Assembly (NCBI GenBank): GCA_016788525.1
Contig: JAEUPD010000166.1
Location: forward strand, 27,042 to 91,041
Source of the DNA: Rubrivivax sp.
GTDB lineage: Bacteria > Pseudomonadota > Gammaproteobacteria > Burkholderiales > Burkholderiaceae_C
DNA: 64,000 bases
Reading direction: 5' to 3'
The notes under the pieces are model-generated. The model did not search any database. It was given only the letters and a program-made list of their open reading frames with translations, and was not told the DNA's origin. Of this stretch, positions 27,748 to 38,652 are shown one piece after another. Positions within the stretch are counted from its first letter, which is position 1. Each line of letters starts with the position of its first letter. A program made the position numbers and the translations under genes.

Positions 27748-29055
27748 TCACTTCGGCCGCTTGTCAACCACGCGCCGTGCCTTGCCGACCAAGGTGCGTT
27801 CCACCGAATCGGGCAGCCCGACATCGACCCGCGTGCTCACGCCGATCAGCGTCTTGATGCGCTCTTGCAGCTCGCGGCCGATGGCGGCGCGGTTGGCACC
27901 GGCATGCGCCGGCGTCACCTCGCACTTGACCTCCACCTCGTCGAGCAGGCCCTCGCGCGTGACCACGATCTGGTACTGGCCCGAGAGCTGCCCGTGCGCC
28001 AGCACCAGCTCCTCCACCTGGGTGGGGAACATGTTGACACCACGGATGATGAGCATGTCGTCGCTGCGGCCGACGATCTTGCCCATGCGGCGCATGGCGC
28101 GCGCCGTGGGCGGCAGCAGGCGCGTCAGGTCGCGGGTGCGGTAGCGCACGATCGGCAGCGCCTCCTTGGTCAGCGTGGTGAACACCAGTTCGCCCTCGCT
28201 GCCGTCGGGCAGCACCGCGCCCGTCTCGGGGTCGATGATCTCGGGATAGAAGTGGTCCTCCCAGACCACCGGGCCGTCCTTGGCCTCGATGCACTCGTTG
28301 GCCACGCCCGGGCCCATCACCTCGGACAAGCCGTAGATGTCCACCGCATCGATGTCAGCGCTTTGCTCGATGTCGCGGCGCATCTGCTCGGTCCACGGCT
28401 CGGCGCCGAAGATGCCCACGCTGATCGACATCGCCCGCGGGTCCTTGCCCTGGCGGCGGAACTCCTCGACGATGACCTGCATGTAGCTCGGGGTCACCAT
28501 GATGATGTCGGGGCGGAAGTCCTCGATCAGCTGCACCTGCTTCTCGGTCTGGCCGCCACCCATCGGCACCACCGAGCAGCCCAGTTTCTCGGCACCGTAG
28601 TGCGCCCCCAGCCCCCCGGTGAACAGCCCGTAGCCGTAGGCCACGTGCACGATGTCGCCGGCGCGCCCCCCGCTGGCGCGGATGCTTCGCGCCACCAGGT
28701 CGGCCCAGCGGTCGATGTCGCCTTGCGTGTAGCCCACCACGGTGGGCTTGCCGGTGGTACCGCTGCTGGCGTGGATGCGCACCACCTGTTCGCGCGGCAC
28801 CGCGAACATGCCGAACGGGTAGTTGGCACGCAGGTCGGCCTTGCTGGTGAAAGGGAACTTCGCCAGGTCGGCCAGCGTGCGGCAGTCGTCCGGGTGCACG
28901 CCCTTGGCATCGAACGCGCGCCGGTAATGCGGCACGTGGTCGTAGGCGTGCTTCAGGCTCCAGCGCAGACGCTTGAGCTGCAGCGCCTGCAGTTCGTCTC
29001 GGCTGGCACGCTCGATGGGCTCCAGCTCGCCGGGCTTGGGCGCTTTCACGGGCAT
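27748..29055 (-). CDS. paaK: Phenylacetate-CoA ligase PaaK
   Basis: 435-residue cytoplasmic AMP-forming ligase that converts phenylacetate to phenylacetyl-CoA, the entry step of the pathway. Signatures: [20 protein letters not shown], the P-loop [50 protein letters not shown] and [23 protein letters not shown] 29055 is preceded by AAGGAGA. It lies 52 bases after paaI. Confidence 0.98.
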   Translation of the reverse strand: MPVKAPKPGELEPIERASRDELQALQLKRLRWSLKHAYDHVPHYRRAFDAKGVHPDDCRTLADLAKFPFTSKADLRANYPFGMFAVPREQVVRIHASSGTTGKPTVVGYTQGDIDRWADLVARSIRASGGRAGDIVHVAYGYGLFTGGLGAHYGAEKLGCSVVPMGGGQTEKQVQLIEDFRPDIIMVTPSYMQVIVEEFRRQGKDPRAMSISVGIFGAEPWTEQMRRDIEQSADIDAVDIYGLSEVMGPGVANECIEAKDGPVVWEDHFYPEIIDPETGAVLPDGSEGELVFTTLTKEALPIVRYRTRDLTRLLPPTARAMRRMGKIVGRSDDMLIIRGVNMFPTQVEELVLAHGQLSGQYQIVVTREGLLDEVEVKCEVTPAHAGANRAAIGRELQERIKTLIGVSTRVDVGLPDSVERTLVGKARRVVDKRPK

Positions 29056-29107
29056 GGGGTGTCTCCTTGACTTGAGCTTGTTCTCGGCTGCGGGGCGGGC
29101 TGGCCCG

Positions 29108-29596
29108 TCAGACGGCATCCACCCGCGGCGCCTGCTTGCCCACCGGCAAGCCCTCGACCACGGGCTTGCCCTTCATCGTGTAGCTGCGGCCGCGAAAGGC
29201 AGCGATCCGCTCGCCCTTCTGGTTGGTCACCTCGATGTCGTAGACGCCGGTCCGGCCGGCCTTGGACAGCTCGGTGCCGCGGGCCGTCAACACGTCGCCC
29301 AGGCGCGCCGAGGCCACCAGGTTGATGTCGAAGCCGGCCGCCACGGTCACCTCGTTGTAGGAGTTGCAGGCAAATGCGAAGGTGCTGTCGGCCAGCGTGG
29401 CGATCAGGCCGCCGTGGCACAGGTCGTGGCCGTTGAGCATGTCTTCGCGCACGGTCATGCACAGCGTCGCGGTGCCAGGACCGATGTCGACGACCTTGAT
29501 GCCGAGCAGCCGCGAAGCACGGTCATCGGCCGACATCTCGTCGCGGGTGGCCTCCGCCACGAACTGGGGCGTGATGGCAGTGACGGGTGAACGCAT
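29108..29596 (-). CDS. paaI: Hydroxyphenylacetyl-CoA thioesterase PaaI
   Basis: 162-residue hotdog-fold thioesterase, thought to release CoA from dead-end intermediates of the pathway. DMLNGHDLCHGGLIATLADSTFAFACNSY contains the catalytic Asp and the HGG loop; FDINLVASARLGDVLTARG and VYDIEVTNQKGERIAAFRGR are typical. It starts three bases after the paaG stop, indicating coupled expression. Confidence 0.95.
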   Translation of the reverse strand: MRSPVTAITPQFVAEATRDEMSADDRASRLLGIKVVDIGPGTATLCMTVREDMLNGHDLCHGGLIATLADSTFAFACNSYNEVTVAAGFDINLVASARLGDVLTARGTELSKAGRTGVYDIEVTNQKGERIAAFRGRSYTMKGKPVVEGLPVGKQAPRVDAV

Positions 29597-29599
29597 GGC

Positions 29600-30460
29600 T
29601 CAACGGTCCCGGAAGACGGCCGGCCGCTTGGCCAGGAAGGCGGCCACGCCCTCGGCGAAATCGGCACCACGCCCCATGCGGCCTTGGACCTGCGCCTCGC
29701 GCGACAGCGCGGCGGCAAAGTCCAGCGGCAGCGCTGCGTCGATGGCCAACCGCGTCTCGGCCAGCGCCTTGCTCGACATGGCGGCCAGGCGGTTGGCCAG
29801 CGCCATGGCCGTGTCCGGCAGCGCCGCATCGTCGACGCACTTCCAGATCAGGCCGATGCGCTCGGCCTCCTCGGCCGGCAGCTTGTCGCCGCTCATCGCC
29901 AGGCCGATGGCGCGTGCGCGCCCCACCAGGCGCGGCAGCAGCCAGGTGCCACCGCAGTCGGGGACCAGGCCGATCTTGCTGAAGGCCTGGATGAAGCTGG
30001 CGCTGCGTGCCGCCAGCACGAAGTCGCAGCACAGCGCGAAGTTCGCCCCAGCCCCTGCGGCCACGCCGTTGACGGCGGCAATCACCGGCACCGGCATCGT
30101 GCGCACGCGCTCGGCCAGCGGCTTGTAGTGGCGCTCGACCACGGCGCCCACGTCGGCGTCTGCGCCCATCCCCGGGTCGGCAAGATCCTGCCCGGCGCAG
30201 AAGCCGCGCCCGGCGCCGGTGATGATCACCGCACGCACGGCACTGTCGTCGGCCGCGGCCTGCAAGGCGGGCAGCAGCAGTGCGTGCATCGCGGCGGTAA
30301 AGCTGTTCAGCGATGCCGGCCGGTTCAGCGTCAGCACCGCCACGGCCCCGTGGCGGGCCACCAGCAGCGGGGCGGGCGCCGCAGCGTCGGGCGACACGGC
30401 GGCCGCCAGGTTGGAAGGATCGCTCAAGCTCGTCTCCACCAAGGGGGTTGCGCGGCTCAC
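29600..30460 (-). CDS. paaG: 1,2-epoxyphenylacetyl-CoA isomerase PaaG (enoyl-CoA hydratase family)
   Basis: 286-residue crotonase-fold enzyme that isomerises the ring epoxide to the oxepin-CoA. Motifs: LNRPASLNSFTAAMHALL, TGAGRGFCAGQDLADPGM, AAVNGVAAGAGANFALCCDF and FSKIGLVPDCGGTWLLPRLVG, the last carrying the Asp typical of PaaG. Assigned to PaaG rather than PaaF by these and by its place at the head of the paa cluster. It begins with GTG 30460; about 25 N-terminal residues are Ala-rich and variable. A palindrome lies 50 bases upstream. Confidence 0.92.
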   Translation of the reverse strand: MSRATPLVETSLSDPSNLAAAVSPDAAAPAPLLVARHGAVAVLTLNRPASLNSFTAAMHALLLPALQAAADDSAVRAVIITGAGRGFCAGQDLADPGMGADADVGAVVERHYKPLAERVRTMPVPVIAAVNGVAAGAGANFALCCDFVLAARSASFIQAFSKIGLVPDCGGTWLLPRLVGRARAIGLAMSGDKLPAEEAERIGLIWKCVDDAALPDTAMALANRLAAMSSKALAETRLAIDAALPLDFAAALSREAQVQGRMGRGADFAEGVAAFLAKRPAVFRDR

Positions 30461-30509
30461 CGGGGTCGTGGCCCGTTGCCGTCAGGCAATCATGCAGCCG
30501 CCGGTTCTT

Positions 30510-30519
30510 CGACCGGTCG
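30510..30519. promoter_or_regulatory. Palindrome upstream of paaG, candidate PaaR operator
   Basis: CGACCGGTCG is a perfect 10-base palindrome 50 bases before the paaG start. It is embedded in a region where ACCG/CGGT half-sites repeat, as expected for a TetR-family operator. A weaker match, GCCGGTCGAA, occurs in the paaK-paaA spacer. The remaining bases up to 30739 hold no gene and no other clear signal. Confidence 0.45.
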
Positions 30520-30739
30520 GTCGGGAAATTCTAGCCGCAACGCCCCACAGTCCTCAACTGCCTTGCAGGCGCCAGTGGCGATCGCCGCGGCGCCGGGCTC
30601 TGCGGCGCGGCGCGAAGCCGCTTCGGCGGGCCTTTCACCCTGCCCGAGCCCGTGGTCCGTACAAGCCACCGGGGATGTCGCGACGCTCCGCCTCCAACGG
30701 CCCCGGCGGTCGCCGCCGGTGGCACACTGCCCGCGCCTC

Positions 30740-31384
30740 ATGGATGAACCCAGCGACGATCTGCTCATGCGTGCCTTCGCCGCCGGCGAGGGCCGCGCGT
30801 TCGAGCGGCTGTACGCGCGCCACGAGGCAGCGCTGTACCGCTTCGTGCGCCGGCTGATGGGGGTGGCGGCGGCGACGCAGGTGGACGAGGTGTTCCAGGA
30901 CACGTGGATGAAGGCCATCGAGGCGCGCCGCAGCTGGCAGCCGCAGGGCGCGGCGTTTCGCACCTGGCTGTTCACCATCGCGCACCACCGCGCCATCGAT
31001 TGCCTGCGCCGCAGCGGCCGCGAGGTATCTCTGGATTGCGACGACGATGATCGCGGTAGCGCTCCTGCCGAGCCTGCCGGTGCGCCCTGGTCGGCCTGGC
31101 CGCCGGCACCGGAGGGCGCCGCGTCGGCCGCCACCGCCGCTCTGACCGCGGAAGACCGCCTGTTCTGGCGCCGTGCGGGCCAGCGGCTGCTCGAATGCCT
31201 GGAAGGGCTGCCCGTGCCGCAGAAGGCCGCGTTCCTGCTGCACCACGAAGACGGGCTGGCGGTGGACGAAGTGGCCCGCGCGCTGGAAGTCGGCTTCGAA
31301 ACGGCCAAGACCCGCCTGCGATACGCGATGGCCAAGCTGCGCCTGTGCATGGGCGCCTACCTGCCGGGCAAGGTCGGGGCATGA
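30740..31384 (+). CDS. ECF-type RNA polymerase sigma factor
   Basis: 214-residue sigma-70-family protein with region 2 (FERLYARHEAALYRFVRRLM, FQDTWMKAIEARRSW, FRTWLFTIAHHRAIDCLRR) and region 4 (LEGLPVPQKAAFLLHHEDGL, AVDEVARALEVGFETAKTRLRYA). About 45 residues of acidic then Ala/Pro-rich linker separate them. It has no region 1 or 3, as in ECF factors. ATG 30740 begins at the family start. The next gene overlaps by four bases (ATGA) and encodes a one-helix membrane protein, the usual sigma/anti-sigma arrangement. Confidence 0.92.
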   Translation: MDEPSDDLLMRAFAAGEGRAFERLYARHEAALYRFVRRLMGVAAATQVDEVFQDTWMKAIEARRSWQPQGAAFRTWLFTIAHHRAIDCLRRSGREVSLDCDDDDRGSAPAEPAGAPWSAWPPAPEGAASAATAALTAEDRLFWRRAGQRLLECLEGLPVPQKAAFLLHHEDGLAVDEVARALEVGFETAKTRLRYAMAKLRLCMGAYLPGKVGA

Positions 31385-32769
31385 CCGCCGAAGGCTCCCG
31401 AGACGCTGCACGCGAGCCGCGCGCCCTGCCCGACGAGCCCGCGGTGGATGCCCACCTGCGTGCCGCGCTTCGCCACGCACCAGACACCGCGTCTGGCGCG
31501 CCGCCGTTGCTCAGAGCCCGCATCGTGGCCGCCGCCCACCGCAGCGCCGAGGCCTCGCGCCGCACGCCTCCCTGGCATCGCCGGCTTGGCAAAACGCTGG
31601 GCGCGCCCTGGCGACTGGGCGGCGCCGGCACGCTGGCGGCCGCGCTGCTGGCCGCCACCGTGTTGTGGGTGGGCCGCGACGAACAGCCAGCCGGGGCGCC
31701 GGCCGCGCGAAGCTCCGCGCCCTTCGAAGCTGCGCGCGCGCCCGGGCCCGCCAGCGCGCCGGCACCGTCGGCCCCTGCGCCCAGCGCGATGCCGGCACAG
31801 GCCACCGCCGAAGCGCTGCTAACGGCTGATCGCAGCGCCGCGTCCCGGGCACCGGGTTCCAGGCCAACAGATCCGGCGGGCCCGGCACCAGGCCGCGATG
31901 GCGCCGCCACGACCGCCGATGCGCGGCCAGGCACGCCCGCGGCCCACCGGGCGCGGGTTGGTGCCGTGCCAACGGCCCCGGCGCCGCCGCCACCGCTGGC
32001 CGCGGCAGCCGGCGGCGCGCAGCCCCTTGCGACCCCGCCGGCCGAGGTGCGCGAGCGCGCCTCGGTCGAAGCGGCTGAGCCATCTCGCGCCGCTGCGACG
32101 CCAGACCGTCGCGATGTCCGGCCTGCCCCGGCCTCGGGCGCCCCACCTTCGCGTACCGAGGGCATGGCGGACAGCAGCCCGGCCCTTCAGCGCGTGCCGC
32201 CGGTGGGGGCTGCCGAGGCGACTGCCGGACCGGCGCCGGCACCGGCACCGGCCATGACACCCGCACCCACGCATGCAGCGGCACCTGCCACGGCACCTGC
32301 CACGGCACCGGCGCCTCCACCCGCGGCGGCGCGTTCGCAGGCACCCCTGTCCAATCGGCAGGCAGCCACCGGCGCGGCGTCGCCAACGACGGCGCCCCGC
32401 CCCGCAGCCGGCCTGGCGGCAGCCCCTGGCGCGGCCGGGCTGTCGCTGGTCGAGGCCTGGCTGGCTGCTGAGGGTCCATGGCGTTGGCGAACCCCGAACG
32501 GCGAGGAAGGCGCCTTGCCGCCCGGCTGGCTGCAGGAGTTGTCGGCAACCACTCACGGGCGATGGGTACCTCTGCCGCCGCGCGGCGCAGACGCTTCCAG
32601 GGCGCAGGCCAGCCCGGACGCCTTGGAGCTGTGGCTAGAGGGTGCCCTGCAGGGCCGCCTCAGCTGGTCGGCCGACTCCGTGGCCCTTTGCCCGCCATCG
32701 GGCGCGTGCGAGTGGGCACCACTCCAGTCGTCAGCGCAGCGTGCCTTGCGCGACCGGCTTAGGCGTTAG
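31381..32769 (+). CDS. Single-pass membrane protein, probable anti-sigma partner
   Basis: 462 residues, translationally coupled to the ECF sigma gene. A short cytoplasmic N-terminus (residues 1-75, with VDAHLRAALRHAPDTAS) is followed by one membrane helix (about 78-98), then about 270 residues rich in Ala, Pro and Thr. A compact C-terminal region of about 90 residues contains LSLVEAWLAAEGPWRWRTP and ALELWLEGALQGRLSWS and two Cys (ALCPPSGACEW). No zinc-binding anti-sigma HxxxCxxC motif is present. Anti-sigma function is inferred from overlap and topology; the C-terminal region is unrecognised and might sense a periplasmic signal. Confidence 0.75.
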   Translation: MTAEGSRDAAREPRALPDEPAVDAHLRAALRHAPDTASGAPPLLRARIVAAAHRSAEASRRTPPWHRRLGKTLGAPWRLGGAGTLAAALLAATVLWVGRDEQPAGAPAARSSAPFEAARAPGPASAPAPSAPAPSAMPAQATAEALLTADRSAASRAPGSRPTDPAGPAPGRDGAATTADARPGTPAAHRARVGAVPTAPAPPPPLAAAAGGAQPLATPPAEVRERASVEAAEPSRAAATPDRRDVRPAPASGAPPSRTEGMADSSPALQRVPPVGAAEATAGPAPAPAPAMTPAPTHAAAPATAPATAPAPPPAAARSQAPLSNRQAATGAASPTTAPRPAAGLAAAPGAAGLSLVEAWLAAEGPWRWRTPNGEEGALPPGWLQELSATTHGRWVPLPPRGADASRAQASPDALELWLEGALQGRLSWSADSVALCPPSGACEWAPLQSSAQRALRDRLRR

Positions 32770-33021
32770 GACGCCCGGCCAGTCCGGCGGCCAACGGAGG
32801 CGCAAGAACAAGGCGGTGAGCGAACAGGCGCCGGGCACGGGTTCCGGTACTCCGCCCAGTAGTGCGGTCGGTTCTCGCCTGTCGTCGCCACGCACTGTGC
32901 CAGCCCTTCGACCGCGCCAGCCGCGGAACAGCGGCGAGTGCATGCGGTTTTTCGGCCGATGGCCCGAGTCCCCCGGCAAGGCGGCACCGGTGCGTACGCG
33001 CGCAAACGTGCGCGCCTGTGC

Positions 33022-34467
33022 TCAAGCGACGGCAGCGCCCTCGGCCCGCGGGACCCCGTAGCGGCGTTCCAGCCAAGCCAGCAGCGTGCGCAGCGTCTGC
33101 GCCTCGCCGCCGACCGGGCGGCCCGGCCTCGCGCTGTCGTTCCAGGCAAACAAGTCGATGTGCAGCCACGGCAGCCGGGCCGGCACGAAGTCGTCGAGGA
33201 ACAGCGCCGCCGTGATCGCCCCGGCCATGGCCCCCTTGCCGGTGTTGACGATGTCGGCGATCTCGCTTTCGATGAGCCCGTGGTACTCGGGCCACAGCGG
33301 CATGTGCCACAGCGGATCGCGCAGCAGCAGGCCCAGGTCCACCAACTCGCGCGCCATGCCCATCTCGCGGCAGAACAGTGCCGGCAGCTGCGGGCCGAGC
33401 GCGGTGCGCGCCGCGCCGGTGAGCGTGGCCAGGTCGATCATCAGGTCGGGCTTGTGCTCCGCGCCGTAGGTGAGTGCATCACAGAGGATCACGCGGCCCT
33501 CGGCGTCGGTGTTGCCGATCTCGATGTGCAGGCCGGCGCGGGTCTTGAAGATGTCGCCGGGTCGGAAGGCGTTGCCGGCCACGGCGTTCTCCACCGCCGG
33601 GATCAGCAGTTGCAGCCGCACCGGCAGCTCGATGGCCATCACCAGCTGGGCCAGCGCCAGCGCGTGCGCCGCGCCGCCCATGTCCTTCTTCATCAGGCGC
33701 ATGCCGTCGGCGCTCTTGAGGTCCAGCCCGCCGGAGTCGAAGCACACGCCCTTGCCCACCAGCGTCAGCAGGGGCAGCGCCGCGCGCGCGCGCGCCTTGG
33801 CGCCGGCCGGTGCCCAGGTCAGCTCGATCAGCCGCGGCGCGCGCGCCGCCGCGCGCCCCACCGCGTGCACGGCCGGAAAGCCCTCGGCGAGCAGCGCCTC
33901 GCCGACCACCTCGCGCACCTTGGCCTTGCAGGAGCTGGCTACCAGGCGCACCGCCTCGGCCAGCTCGGCCGGGCCCAGGTGCTCCGCCGGCGTGTTGACC
34001 AGGTCACGCGTCGCCGCGATCACCGTGGCCAGCAGCAGGCCGCGGCGGGCGGCCGGCGAATCAGGCACCTGCAGGCGCGCGGCCGCACGCTTGCGCGGCT
34101 TGTACAGGTCGAAGGCATAACTTCCCAGTTCCCACGACTGTGCGGCGCTGGCCGGCTCGGCCGCCAGACCCGGCCCCCCCGCGGCCAGGTGGTAGTTGCC
34201 CTCGGGCAGCACACGAGGCAGCGCCGCCAGCAGCCAGGGGTCGGCGGCATCGGCGACCCCGGCCCACACTTCGGCCACCGCCCCTTCGCGCGGCCCGCCG
34301 CGTGCCGGCACCAGCGCATGCGTGTGCGCCGCGCCGGTGAAGCCCACGCCCGCCAGCCAACGGCGGGTCTGCGCCGGCAGCGCCTGCGCTTGCGAAGGCC
34401 AGGCAGCGCTGGTCGTGAGGTGGACCGCCACGCTGTCGCGGGCGGGCACTTGGAGGGCAACGGTCAT
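33022..34467 (-). CDS. M17-family leucyl aminopeptidase
   Basis: 481-residue cytosolic metallopeptidase. The catalytic C-terminal domain has the metal-binding blocks VGKGVCFDSGGLDLKSADGM, MKKDMGGAAHALALAQ and the M17 signature NTDAEGRVILCDALTYG. The N-terminal domain is of the short, divergent type found in PepB-like members. ATG 34467 starts at a plausible MTVALQVPARDS; an upstream in-frame start at 34524 would add 19 residues. The 252 bases between this gene and the converging anti-sigma-like gene contain no recognisable feature beyond a small 5-bp hairpin around the latter's stop. Confidence 0.93.
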   Translation of the reverse strand: MTVALQVPARDSVAVHLTTSAAWPSQAQALPAQTRRWLAGVGFTGAAHTHALVPARGGPREGAVAEVWAGVADAADPWLLAALPRVLPEGNYHLAAGGPGLAAEPASAAQSWELGSYAFDLYKPRKRAAARLQVPDSPAARRGLLLATVIAATRDLVNTPAEHLGPAELAEAVRLVASSCKAKVREVVGEALLAEGFPAVHAVGRAAARAPRLIELTWAPAGAKARARAALPLLTLVGKGVCFDSGGLDLKSADGMRLMKKDMGGAAHALALAQLVMAIELPVRLQLLIPAVENAVAGNAFRPGDIFKTRAGLHIEIGNTDAEGRVILCDALTYGAEHKPDLMIDLATLTGAARTALGPQLPALFCREMGMARELVDLGLLLRDPLWHMPLWPEYHGLIESEIADIVNTGKGAMAGAITAALFLDDFVPARLPWLHIDLFAWNDSARPGRPVGGEAQTLRTLLAWLERRYGVPRAEGAAVA

Positions 34468-34572
34468 GATGCGGGGCGCGGCAACGGCAGAGGAACCGAT
34501 GCTGCCATACCCCTGGGCGGGCACGCCGTCGCAGGCACCCGGCGCGCGGCGCCGAATTGGGCTTGGCTCGCG

Positions 34573-35466
34573 CTACGCCGGCCGCCAGCGCACGCCGCCC
34601 CGCGCGAACATCTCGCGCAGTGCCCCGCTCGAGCCCAGCTCGTTGAGCACCGCCTGCAGCGCCTGGGCCAGGTCGGCAGCCTCGCGCTTGACGGCGCAGC
34701 CCACGGCCCAGCCGTTGCGCGCCTGCGGCAGCGGCAAGGGTTCGATGGCGAAGCGCTCGTCGCGGCCGAGCGAGCTTTCCAGTTCAGAAGCCAGGCCGGC
34801 GGCGGCGACCACTTCGCCGCGCTGCAGCGCGCCGGCCGCCTCGGTGCCGTCGCGCCACTTGGTGCGCAGCTGCTCGCGGTAGCGGCCACCCTCGGCGCCA
34901 ATCAGCAGCCAGCCGGCCAGCGACTGCCCGGTGACGGCCACCGCGCCGCCGCGAAGCGCGTCCAGCGACTCGAGCGCCGGCAGCCGGGCCTTGTCGCGCG
35001 CGATCATCACCTGCTCGCGGAAGTACGGGCCGAAGATCTGGCAGCGCGGGTTGCCTGCCATCAGCGGCCGCTCCACCGGCACGTGCAGCATGACGTCGGC
35101 CGGGCCGTAGCCAAGGTAGTGGCCGCGCCAGACCATGTTGCGCAGGTCATCGTCCATGCTCTCGCCGGCGTGGAAGGGCAACGGGGAAGCCTCCACGCCC
35201 AGGCCCTTGGCCAGCGCCTGCGCCAACTCGGCGTCGATGCCGCGGCCGTCCTGGTGGAACGGCGGCATCGCGTGGTACAGCGCCACACTGAGCCGGCCGC
35301 GCGCCTTCACGCGGGCCAGCGCGCCGTCGCCAGGGGCGGCTGCGGGCGCCGCCCCCGGGGCGGGCCCGCTGGCCGGCGCGCCCGCCGGCGGCTGGGTGTG
35401 GCCGCGCCCGCCGGCCACCGCCAGGCCGGCGGCCAGCCCCGCAGCGACGAACCGCCGCCGCCTCAC
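34573..35466 (-). CDS. MoxJ/XoxJ-like periplasmic binding protein of quinoprotein dehydrogenase systems
   Basis: 297-residue type-II periplasmic binding protein. The N-terminus MRRRRFVAAGLAAGLAVAGG is a signal peptide, followed by an Ala/Pro-rich stretch. The core LSVALYHAMPPFHQDGRGIDAELAQALA and ADVMLHVPVERPLM match the quinoprotein dehydrogenase-associated group that includes MxaJ/XoxJ, proteins linked to maturation of PQQ alcohol dehydrogenases. It starts with GTG 35466 overlapping the pedF stop (GTGA), so the two are co-translated. Probable role: assisting the PQQ dehydrogenase encoded at 57725-59482 (inference). Confidence 0.88.
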   Translation of the reverse strand: MRRRRFVAAGLAAGLAVAGGRGHTQPPAGAPASGPAPGAAPAAAPGDGALARVKARGRLSVALYHAMPPFHQDGRGIDAELAQALAKGLGVEASPLPFHAGESMDDDLRNMVWRGHYLGYGPADVMLHVPVERPLMAGNPRCQIFGPYFREQVMIARDKARLPALESLDALRGGAVAVTGQSLAGWLLIGAEGGRYREQLRTKWRDGTEAAGALQRGEVVAAAGLASELESSLGRDERFAIEPLPLPQARNGWAVGCAVKREAADLAQALQAVLNELGSSGALREMFARGGVRWRPA

Positions 35467-35984
35467 AGCTTCTTCTCGCGCCGGGTCTCGAGATAGGCCT
35501 TGATGGCCCACACCGCTTCCTGCGTGAGCATGGCCTCGAACGGCGGCATGTAGACCGCGCCGTTTCGCGTCACGCCGCGGCGCACCTTGCCGGCGAAGAA
35601 TTCGTCCACTTCCTTCACGCAGGCGCTCTTCTTCACCGCGTCGCGCAGCGTGGCGCAGTCGTTCTCCAGCTTGCGCAGGTCGGGTGCGATGCCACCCGAG
35701 ATCGCCTCCAGACCGTGGCAGCGCGCGCAGTTCTGGTTGTACGCCGACGCGCCGATCTTGATGGCCGCATCGTGCTTGCGGTACGGGTTCTCGGCCCGCC
35801 AGTCCTTGCCCAGCTGTGGCAGCGCGCGTGTGTCCACGGCCTGCGGTGTCACGTCGCCATGGGCGGGCGCGCCGCCCGACCACGCGAGCATGCCCAGCGC
35901 GAAGGCGGCGCTGGCGAGTCGCTGGGCAAGGCGCAAGCGGTGCGCGGCGCCGCAGAGCGCTGGCGACAGGGTTTCATTGGTCAT
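35463..35984 (-). CDS. pedF: Cytochrome c-550 PedF
   Basis: 173-residue periplasmic monoheme cytochrome c, electron acceptor of PQQ alcohol dehydrogenases. It has a signal peptide ending near APAHG, one heme motif CARCH (near residue 87, in YNQNCARCHGLEAISGG) and a likely distal Met in NGAVYMPPFEA. Two further Cys (NDCATLRDAVKKSACVKEV) probably form a disulfide. The N-terminus ahead of the signal hydrophobic core is longer than usual. ATG 35984 has GGAGACAT just upstream. It is preceded by a consensus sigma-54 promoter and is divergent from a sigma-54 activator gene. Confidence 0.92.
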   Translation of the reverse strand: MTNETLSPALCGAAHRLRLAQRLASAAFALGMLAWSGGAPAHGDVTPQAVDTRALPQLGKDWRAENPYRKHDAAIKIGASAYNQNCARCHGLEAISGGIAPDLRKLENDCATLRDAVKKSACVKEVDEFFAGKVRRGVTRNGAVYMPPFEAMLTQEAVWAIKAYLETRREKKL

Positions 35985-36298
35985 GGATGTCTCCTGGAAG
36001 TAGGCCGCGGGAGCGAACCTCGCGGCAGGCTGACTGGGGCGGGCAGAGGCGCCCGGCACTCAAACGTCCGGGGCCCTTCTGCAATCGGCGTGCCATGCCA
36101 TGCCCGCGCTCGCCTCAGGCCCACAAGGCGGCACGACGCAGCCCGGACCATCGGCGTCAACACGAATCCAGGACGACACGCTTTCGCAAAGCTGCTCCAT
36201 CCTGGTACAAGGCAGGGTAACCGGGAAGTAGCAGCGCCGGGCCGACACGGGCACGATGCGCGAAGTCCAAGGCAGAGCCCTAAAGGAGACAACGACGC
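35985..36298. other. Divergent regulatory region between pedF and the sigma-54 activator gene
   Basis: 314 bases without a gene. It holds the pedF -24/-12 promoter and, near its right end, a good Shine-Dalgarno (AAAGGAG, 36282-36288) for the activator gene. Enhancer sites for the activator are expected between 36100 and 36280 but no clear inverted repeat was identified. Confidence 0.7.
36080..36095 (-). promoter_or_regulatory. Sigma-54 (-24/-12) promoter of pedF
   Basis: On the minus strand TGGCAC-N5-TTGCA, a full match to the RpoN consensus, with the invariant GG and GC ten bases apart. Predicted start of transcription is near 36069, giving a leader of about 85 bases before pedF. It lies in the intergenic region shared with the divergent sigma-54-dependent activator. 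Confidence 0.85.
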
Positions 36299-38608
<2,310 letters not shown>

Positions 38609-38652
38609 CCACAGGCCGTCCGCCCGAGCTGCAGGCCCCGGCCCAGCGCGGA

